Assembly: GCA_002238825.1 (NCBI GenBank)
Contig: MPNC01000007.1
Coordinates: 62,001-126,000, forward strand
DNA length: 64,000 nt
Direction of reading: 5' to 3'
Source: SAR202 cluster bacterium bin87
GTDB taxonomy: Bacteria > Chloroflexota > Dehalococcoidia > Lucifugimonadales > UBA3495
In this document: in pieces, positions 59,393-64,000 of the stretch
Layout: every line of letters begins with the position of its first letter
How positions within the stretch are numbered: position 1 is the stretch's first letter
The notes under the pieces: generated by a model
What the model was told of the DNA's origin: nothing
Database searches by the model: none
What the model saw: the letters and a program-made list of their open reading frames with translations, nothing else
Made by a program: the position numbers and the translations under genes

Positions 59393-60880
59393 TCAACGTG
59401 AGGCAACCCGGTCGAACTGCGCGGTGATTTCCGCCGACGGTGGACGGGTCAGCAAGGATACGACGATGGCGGCAACGGCGGCGACGACGAAACCCGGGGT
59501 ACCGGGTTCGGCATTCAGGACGCCCCAGGGGCCACCGGAAAAGGAACCCCACAGGGAAACCGCCGCCGTGCCCACCAGGATGGACGCCAGCGCCCCGGCT
59601 CGGTTGAAGCGGCGCCAGTAGAGAGCCAGGAGCGCGCTGGGACCGAAGGCCGCGCCCATTCCGCCCCAGGCGTAGCTGACCAGGGTGAATACCGATTCCG
59701 GGTGAAATATAGACAGGGCCGCAGCGATGACGCTGATGATGAGCAACATCAGCCGGCCCAGCCATACCCGGCTCTGGGTGCCCAGGGAATAGGCGAATCT
59801 CCGGACCAGGGGCAGGTCGTCGGTGGCCACCGCCGAGGCCAGCAGCAGCTGGGAGTCCGCCGTACTCATAATGGCGGCGATCACTCCGGTCAGGAGGAAC
59901 CCGGCAATGATAGGGTGAAAGAACACCTCCGACACCACGATGTAAAGACGCTCCGGGTCGGCCACCGCTTCCAGCATCCCCACGTTGGCCAGCGCGGGGA
60001 AGGAAACCATCCCCAGCAGCACGCCGAAGGAAAATATCACGGCCGTCCACAGTGTGGACATATTGCGGCTGGGTGCGATTTTGGCCTCGCTTTCCACCGC
60101 CATGAACCGCTGCAATATGCGCTGGGAACCGAAGGTGCCCAGGCCCCAACCCGAAGCGGTTAGCAGAAAGGCAAAGCTGACGGGGCTGCCGGCGGCATCA
60201 GTGAAAGGGTTCCAGAAGCCGGGGACGGCAGCGCCCACGCCTTGGAAGGGGTTATCGGTAATGACCAGCAGCGCGAGCGGGATAATCATAAAGCCGCCCA
60301 GCATCACCAGCGCCTGGAACACGTCGGTTTGGGAAACCGCCAGGAACCCGCCGATGAAAGTATAGGAGGCCACCGCGAGCATAGTCAGCAGGACGCCGGT
60401 GGTGGGATCGAGGCCGAAAGTGGTTTCCAGCAGCTTGGAACCGGCAATCAGACCGGAGCAAACGTAGAAGACGATGAAAAAGAGGGTGATGAGGGCGGAA
60501 ACGGTTCGGATAATGCCCGTCCGGTCGTCAAACCGTTTCTCAAAGAACTCGGGCAGGGTCAGAGAGTCGTCGGTGATGATGGTATAGCGGCGCAGGCGTT
60601 TCGCCATCACCGCCCAGGCCAGCCAGATGGTGACTACAATCGCCAGGACGGACCACATCTCGACCAGCCCGTTGGTGAAAGCCAGGGCGGGAAACACCAG
60701 CATGGTCCAGCCGCTGGTGGAGGACGAGGCGGAGCTGAGGGCCGACGTGAAACTGCCGACGTTCCGCCCGCCCAGCACGTAGTCGGACATTTCGCGCATC
60801 TGACGAGCGCGCACCCCGGCAATGCCAATCAAGGTGGCAAAGTAGCCAAGGAAAACAACGATCACCCAGACCGGAGACAT
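59393..60880 (-). CDS. Sodium:solute symporter, PutP-like
   Basis: A 495-residue SSS-family symporter (proline-type). It has the characteristic YVLGGRNVGSFTSALSSASS, SSSTSGWTMLVFPALAFTNG, SLTLPEFFEKRF, SYTFIGGFLAVSQTDVFQAL and AAIMSTADSQLLLASAVATD; the serine/threonine Na-binding region is kept. About 13 membrane segments are expected. Sodium drives uptake of proline or a related substrate. It is transcribed toward nadE and is divergent from the MFS gene at 61027. Confidence 0.92.
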   Translation of the reverse strand: MSPVWVIVVFLGYFATLIGIAGVRARQMREMSDYVLGGRNVGSFTSALSSASSSTSGWTMLVFPALAFTNGLVEMWSVLAIVVTIWLAWAVMAKRLRRYTIITDDSLTLPEFFEKRFDDRTGIIRTVSALITLFFIVFYVCSGLIAGSKLLETTFGLDPTTGVLLTMLAVASYTFIGGFLAVSQTDVFQALVMLGGFMIIPLALLVITDNPFQGVGAAVPGFWNPFTDAAGSPVSFAFLLTASGWGLGTFGSQRILQRFMAVESEAKIAPSRNMSTLWTAVIFSFGVLLGMVSFPALANVGMLEAVADPERLYIVVSEVFFHPIIAGFLLTGVIAAIMSTADSQLLLASAVATDDLPLVRRFAYSLGTQSRVWLGRLMLLIISVIAAALSIFHPESVFTLVSYAWGGMGAAFGPSALLALYWRRFNRAGALASILVGTAAVSLWGSFSGGPWGVLNAEPGTPGFVVAAVAAIVVSLLTRPPSAEITAQFDRVASR

Positions 60881-61026
60881 CTTCGCCTGCCATCAATCAT
60901 TGCTGCGCGGACCGCCGGCGGGCGACCGGGCGCCGCCGTTATTATAATCGCCCGCCTGCTATAATCGGCGGCGTTCCCTGTTGAGCTGCCACGAGCCATG
61001 TCTGCCCACGTTCCGCCATCGCGCTG

Positions 61027-62346
61027 TTGATCCGAACCGTCCAGACCCGCGCCGCGCGGGCCATTCCCTTCTACTACGGGTGGGTCATACTCGGCCTTTC
61101 CGGAGTGGCATCCTATTCATCGCGGCCCTTGATGTCCGTCGCGGTCCTCACGGTGTTCGTGGTCCCCATGTCCGAGCAGTTCGGGTGGACCCGAGCGCAG
61201 GTGGCCGGGGCCGTCAGCCTTGGTGGAGTGGTCGGGGTGGTTGCTGCCCCACTGGTTGGTCCGATTTTGGACCGCTACGGCGCCGGCATGGTGGTCGGGA
61301 TATCGTCCGGGATCGCCGGGCTATGCGCGGTGGCGCTGGGCGCGGTGAATCATATCTGGCTGTTCTACCTGTTGTACGTGCCGGGCCGGATGGTATTTGC
61401 CAGCCCGCTGGAACTTGGGACATCGGTGGCGGTCAGCAACTGGTTTATTCGCCGTCGCCCATTCGCGCTGGCGCTTAACCATGTCTCGCAGGGATCAGGA
61501 CTGGCGGTGATGCCGTTGGTGGCACAAGCCATCATCGGGGCCTGGGGTTGGGACACGGCGTGGTACGCGCTGGGGGCGTGGACGGTAGCTGTGGGAGTGG
61601 TGCCAGCGATGCTGTTGATGGCCAGGCGGCCGGAGGATCTGGGGCTCGAACCGGATGGGGGAAGACGAGGTGCCGCGGAGGACCGGCGGAGGTCATCGGC
61701 GCGGCGGCCCCAGAGCGCTCAGGACGAAATCAACTTCACGCTCCGCCAGGCCACCAGGACGCGCGCGTTCTGGCTCATGGTGCTGTTTTCCTTTGCCAGT
61801 TTCATCGTGCAGGCCGGCGTATCGCTGCATCAGGTGCCGCACTTCCTCGACCAGGGTGTGCCGGCCTCGGTTGCCGTATGGACGGCGAGCACCTTCGCCA
61901 TATCCCAGGTTCCCGCGAGCATCTTCTGGTCAGCGGTATCGCAGCGGACGGCGGCGCGATACGTCATGTTGGGGTCGGGGCTCGTGGTTTCCTGTGGCGC
62001 GATCACCACGGCATTTGCCAGCGAGATCGCCTTTGGAGTGTTCGGCGCATTCATTCTGGGGTTCGGCGTGGGCGGACTGCACATCATCGGGCGCCTGGTC
62101 TGGGCCGACTATTTCGGGCGGCAGCACCTGGGGGCGATCCGCGCCTGGGGATTGGCGGCGCAGGTGGGCGGACAGGCGCTGGGTCCCATCACCGCCGGAC
62201 TGACGGTGGACCGGGTGGGCAGTTACCAGGGAGCGTTTCTGGCTTTCGGCATCAATCTCGCTGTGGTGTCCCTGTTGATGCTGTTTGCAGTCCGCCCGGG
62301 ACGCGCGGCCGCCGATGGCGAGCAACAGACCAACGCGGCCGGCTAG
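61027..62346 (+). CDS. MFS transporter, monocarboxylate/oxalate-formate-like
   Basis: A 439-codon major facilitator, starting at TTG 61027 (VQTRAARAIPFYYGWVILGL follows the first residues). It shares FYYGW, LTVFVVPMSEQFGWTRAQVA and RYGAGMVVGISSGIAGL with the MFS at 51197, so the two are paralogous in type. Twelve membrane segments, with a charged central loop (about residues 210-240; DGGRRGAAEDRRRSS). Small organic-acid substrate inferred from the group. Confidence 0.9.
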   Translation: MIRTVQTRAARAIPFYYGWVILGLSGVASYSSRPLMSVAVLTVFVVPMSEQFGWTRAQVAGAVSLGGVVGVVAAPLVGPILDRYGAGMVVGISSGIAGLCAVALGAVNHIWLFYLLYVPGRMVFASPLELGTSVAVSNWFIRRRPFALALNHVSQGSGLAVMPLVAQAIIGAWGWDTAWYALGAWTVAVGVVPAMLLMARRPEDLGLEPDGGRRGAAEDRRRSSARRPQSAQDEINFTLRQATRTRAFWLMVLFSFASFIVQAGVSLHQVPHFLDQGVPASVAVWTASTFAISQVPASIFWSAVSQRTAARYVMLGSGLVVSCGAITTAFASEIAFGVFGAFILGFGVGGLHIIGRLVWADYFGRQHLGAIRAWGLAAQVGGQALGPITAGLTVDRVGSYQGAFLAFGINLAVVSLLMLFAVRPGRAAADGEQQTNAAG

Positions 62347-62376
62347 CCGGCGACGGCCGTCCGCGCGGGTCGCGTC

Positions 62377-62736
62377 CTACTGCCAAGAGCGCAGCCGGAT
62401 GTCCTCGCTGGCGTCCATGTCTGCCTGCGCCTCGTCCGGCTGGTCGTTGAACAGGTACGACAGCGACCGCCGAGAGTAGTAGTTGTCGTCGTCCGGGTCC
62501 AACCGAATGGCCTCGGTCAGGTCATCGATGGACCGCTGGTACTCGCCCACCTCGTACCAGGAGATGCCGCGGTTGAACCAGGCGTCGGCGCACGTTGCGT
62601 CCAGGTCGATTGCCGCCGTGTAGTCCGCAATGGCGCGCTCGTACACGCCGTTGCGGCTGTAACGGTTGCCCCGGTCAACGTATTCTTCTGGCGTTTCAGG
62701 TTCCGGAGGCTGAATGGGTGTGTTCCGGGAAGTCAC
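62377..62736 (-). CDS. Small TPR-repeat protein
   Basis: A 119-residue protein with about three tetratricopeptide repeats (EYVDRGNRYSRNGVYERAIA, DYTAAIDLDATCADAWFNRG, ISWYEVGEYQRSIDDLTEAI). TPRs mediate protein-protein contacts; no partner can be named. No signal peptide. It starts 8 bases after the stop of the SDR gene on the same strand, so they form a pair. Confidence 0.85.
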   Translation of the reverse strand: MTSRNTPIQPPEPETPEEYVDRGNRYSRNGVYERAIADYTAAIDLDATCADAWFNRGISWYEVGEYQRSIDDLTEAIRLDPDDDNYYSRRSLSYLFNDQPDEAQADMDASEDIRLRSWQ

Positions 62737-62744
62737 GAAGCGCC

Positions 62745-63536
62745 CTACATGACCGACCGGACCAGCCCACCGTCTACCAGCATCGTCGTGCCGGTGATGT
62801 AGCTGGAGCGGGAAGATGCCAGGAACGCCACCAGGTACGCCAACTCGCGAGGTTCTCCGATGCGCTTGAGGGCCGTCTGCTCCGCACGCTGGGCCAGCGC
62901 ATCCTCCAGCGGAATTCCCTGCGTGCGCGCCCGGTCTTCAACGTTCTCCATCATGCGTTCCGACATGATGCTGCCGGGGCAAACGTTGTTGATCAGGATG
63001 TTTTCGTTCCCCAGGTCGTCGGCAAGGTTCTTCATGAACCCGATGACGCCCATGCGCGTCGCGGCGGAAAGGGCCAGGTTGGGGATGGGGGTGTACACGG
63101 TGCTGGCCAGGATGTTGATGATCCGTCCGCCGCCCTGGGCGCGCAGGTGCGGCAGCGCTTCCCGCGTCATCCGGGCAAAGAAGAACAGCGACCGGTTGGC
63201 TGAAACCTGCCAGAGTTCCTCCGTGGAGTCCTTGGCGTAGGCCTGGGGAGGGCCGCCCGAGTTGTTGACCATAATGTCGATCTGTCCGAAGTGCGTGGCC
63301 GTGTGCGCCACCAACTCGGCAATGGTCTCCTCGCTGTCCAGATCGCCGGCGTAGGTGAAGATGTCAGCGCCTGTGGCGGCGCGAATCTCTTCCGCGGCCT
63401 GTTCCAGCGGACCCGGATTGCGTGCGCACATCGCAACGCGAGCCCCTTCTTCGGCCAGCACCTCGGAGCATGCTCGCCCCAGCCCGCGACTGGCGCCGCC
63501 CACTATCGCCACCTTACCGTTCAGTTGCAGATCCAT
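62745..63536 (-). CDS. SDR-family oxidoreductase with altered active site
   Basis: A 263-residue short-chain dehydrogenase. Cofactor binding is clear (KVAIVGGASRGLGRACSEVL; IDIMVNNSGGPPQAYAKDST), but the usual catalytic Tyr-x3-Lys is replaced: the equivalent stretch reads TPIPNLALSAATRMGVIGFM. This LxLSxxxR form occurs in a recognised FabG-like subgroup whose chemistry is not well defined. The C-terminus (ITGTTMLVDGGLVRSVM) is normal. Start at 63536, supported by CGAGGAGG. Followed by the TPR gene. Confidence 0.87.
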   Translation of the reverse strand: MDLQLNGKVAIVGGASRGLGRACSEVLAEEGARVAMCARNPGPLEQAAEEIRAATGADIFTYAGDLDSEETIAELVAHTATHFGQIDIMVNNSGGPPQAYAKDSTEELWQVSANRSLFFFARMTREALPHLRAQGGGRIINILASTVYTPIPNLALSAATRMGVIGFMKNLADDLGNENILINNVCPGSIMSERMMENVEDRARTQGIPLEDALAQRAEQTALKRIGEPRELAYLVAFLASSRSSYITGTTMLVDGGLVRSVM

Positions 63537-63669
63537 TACCCGGCCTCCTCGAATGCTGCACGGGATTATAACAGCCGATCCTGCTGCCGACGGGGACAAA
63601 TTGGTTCCTTCAGTATTCGTGCTCGGCTGCCCGGCCACCATTCGGCGATGGTGTACAATCGGCGGCGGT

Positions 63670-64000
63670 ATGGCAACGAACGTGGACATACAATCGACGG
63701 GCGCCGAAATCGAAGCCGCCGCGGTGGAATTCGCACGCGGCGCGGGTGATCTTTTGGCCGGCCACTTCGGGCGGGCCCTCAATGTCGAGTACAAGGACAA
63801 GGCGCAGCAGGACCCGGTGACCGCCGCCGACAAGGAAACCCAGGCCTACCTGGTGGAGCGGATCGCGCGTCGGTTCCCGGAGCATGGCATCCTGGGCGAA
63901 GAGGACGACGCCAGCGCCGACGGCGAGCGGTCCGCTGCCGATTTCCTGTGGGTGCTGGACCCTCTGGACGGTACCACCAACTTCATGAACGGTTTGCCCG
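63670..64000 (+). CDS. Inositol monophosphatase family protein, 3' end outside window
   Basis: 110 codons from ATG 63670 (MATNVDIQSTGAEIEAAAVE) running off the right edge. The metal-binding motif LDPLDGTTNF and the upstream ILGEEDD (Glu) are both present, as is DPVTAADKETQAYLVERI. Likely a magnesium-dependent phosphatase acting on inositol phosphate or a similar substrate. It is divergent from the SDR gene. Confidence 0.9.
   Translation, partial: MATNVDIQSTGAEIEAAAVEFARGAGDLLAGHFGRALNVEYKDKAQQDPVTAADKETQAYLVERIARRFPEHGILGEEDDASADGERSAADFLWVLDPLDGTTNFMNGLP

Noticed and set aside
59328-60149. N-terminal extension of NAD synthetase by 274 codons
   Set aside because: It overlaps the symporter gene out of phase, lacks family similarity, and NAD synthetase normally begins at the ATG at 59327.

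Overview
The window is high-GC bacterial DNA. Several traits point to a Chloroflexota lineage of the Dehalococcoidia/SAR202 type: lipoprotein linkers made of EVPVTR-like or Ala/Pro/Thr repeats, huge secreted fibronectin III / SWM / Calx-beta proteins, two Uma2 (DUF820) genes, many dispersed hairpin repeats of the cattgcgagcg type, and a small-molecule catabolic gene mix. This assignment is inferred from gene content and style; no rRNA or marker phylogeny is available here.

Layout. 1-1654: housekeeping genes on the minus strand (YqeY, PurQ, a DMT transporter cut by the window edge) and tRNA-Leu. 1800-25198: an accessory island behind tRNA-Ser(GGA). A 24-base copy of the tRNA 3' end lies at 25175-25198, just after a broken tyrosine integrase, so 2493-25198 looks like a decayed integrative element. 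It holds broken genes (an HsdR fragment, a primase/helicase, IS21 pieces, a Calx-beta fragment), an intact histidine kinase/response regulator pair, and two divergent giant paralogous surface proteins (1655 and 1918 aa) separated by a 70-bp minisatellite. 25199-33782: a second, better preserved accessory block that starts with sequence resembling the left end of the first island. It is a type I restriction-modification locus (hsdR, hsdS, hsdM) with an RHH-Doc pair, an orphan HicB, a HicA-HicB pair and a Uma2 nuclease lodged inside it. 33783-42364: a tandem repeat array, a lipoprotein 5'-nucleotidase, a stray hsdM fragment, a third giant secreted protein and repeat-rich spacer.

42365-64000 is mostly ordinary chromosome: a peptide/nickel-type ABC importer without its ATPases, DNA polymerase IV, a gentisate-dioxygenase-like cupin, a carboxymuconolactone-decarboxylase-like protein, a RmlD-like reductase, two related MFS carriers, an amidohydrolase, a secreted HtrA-like protease with a small secreted neighbour, a methyltransferase, Uma2, NAD synthetase, a PutP-type symporter, a TPR protein, a divergent SDR, and the start of an inositol monophosphatase.

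The points most worth following up are the tandem tRNA-Ser islands, the toxin-antitoxin cluster nested in the restriction locus, a family of small non-autonomous elements (14-bp terminal inverted repeats, 9-bp target duplications), and the divergent giant surface proteins with their minisatellite and adjacent two-component system.
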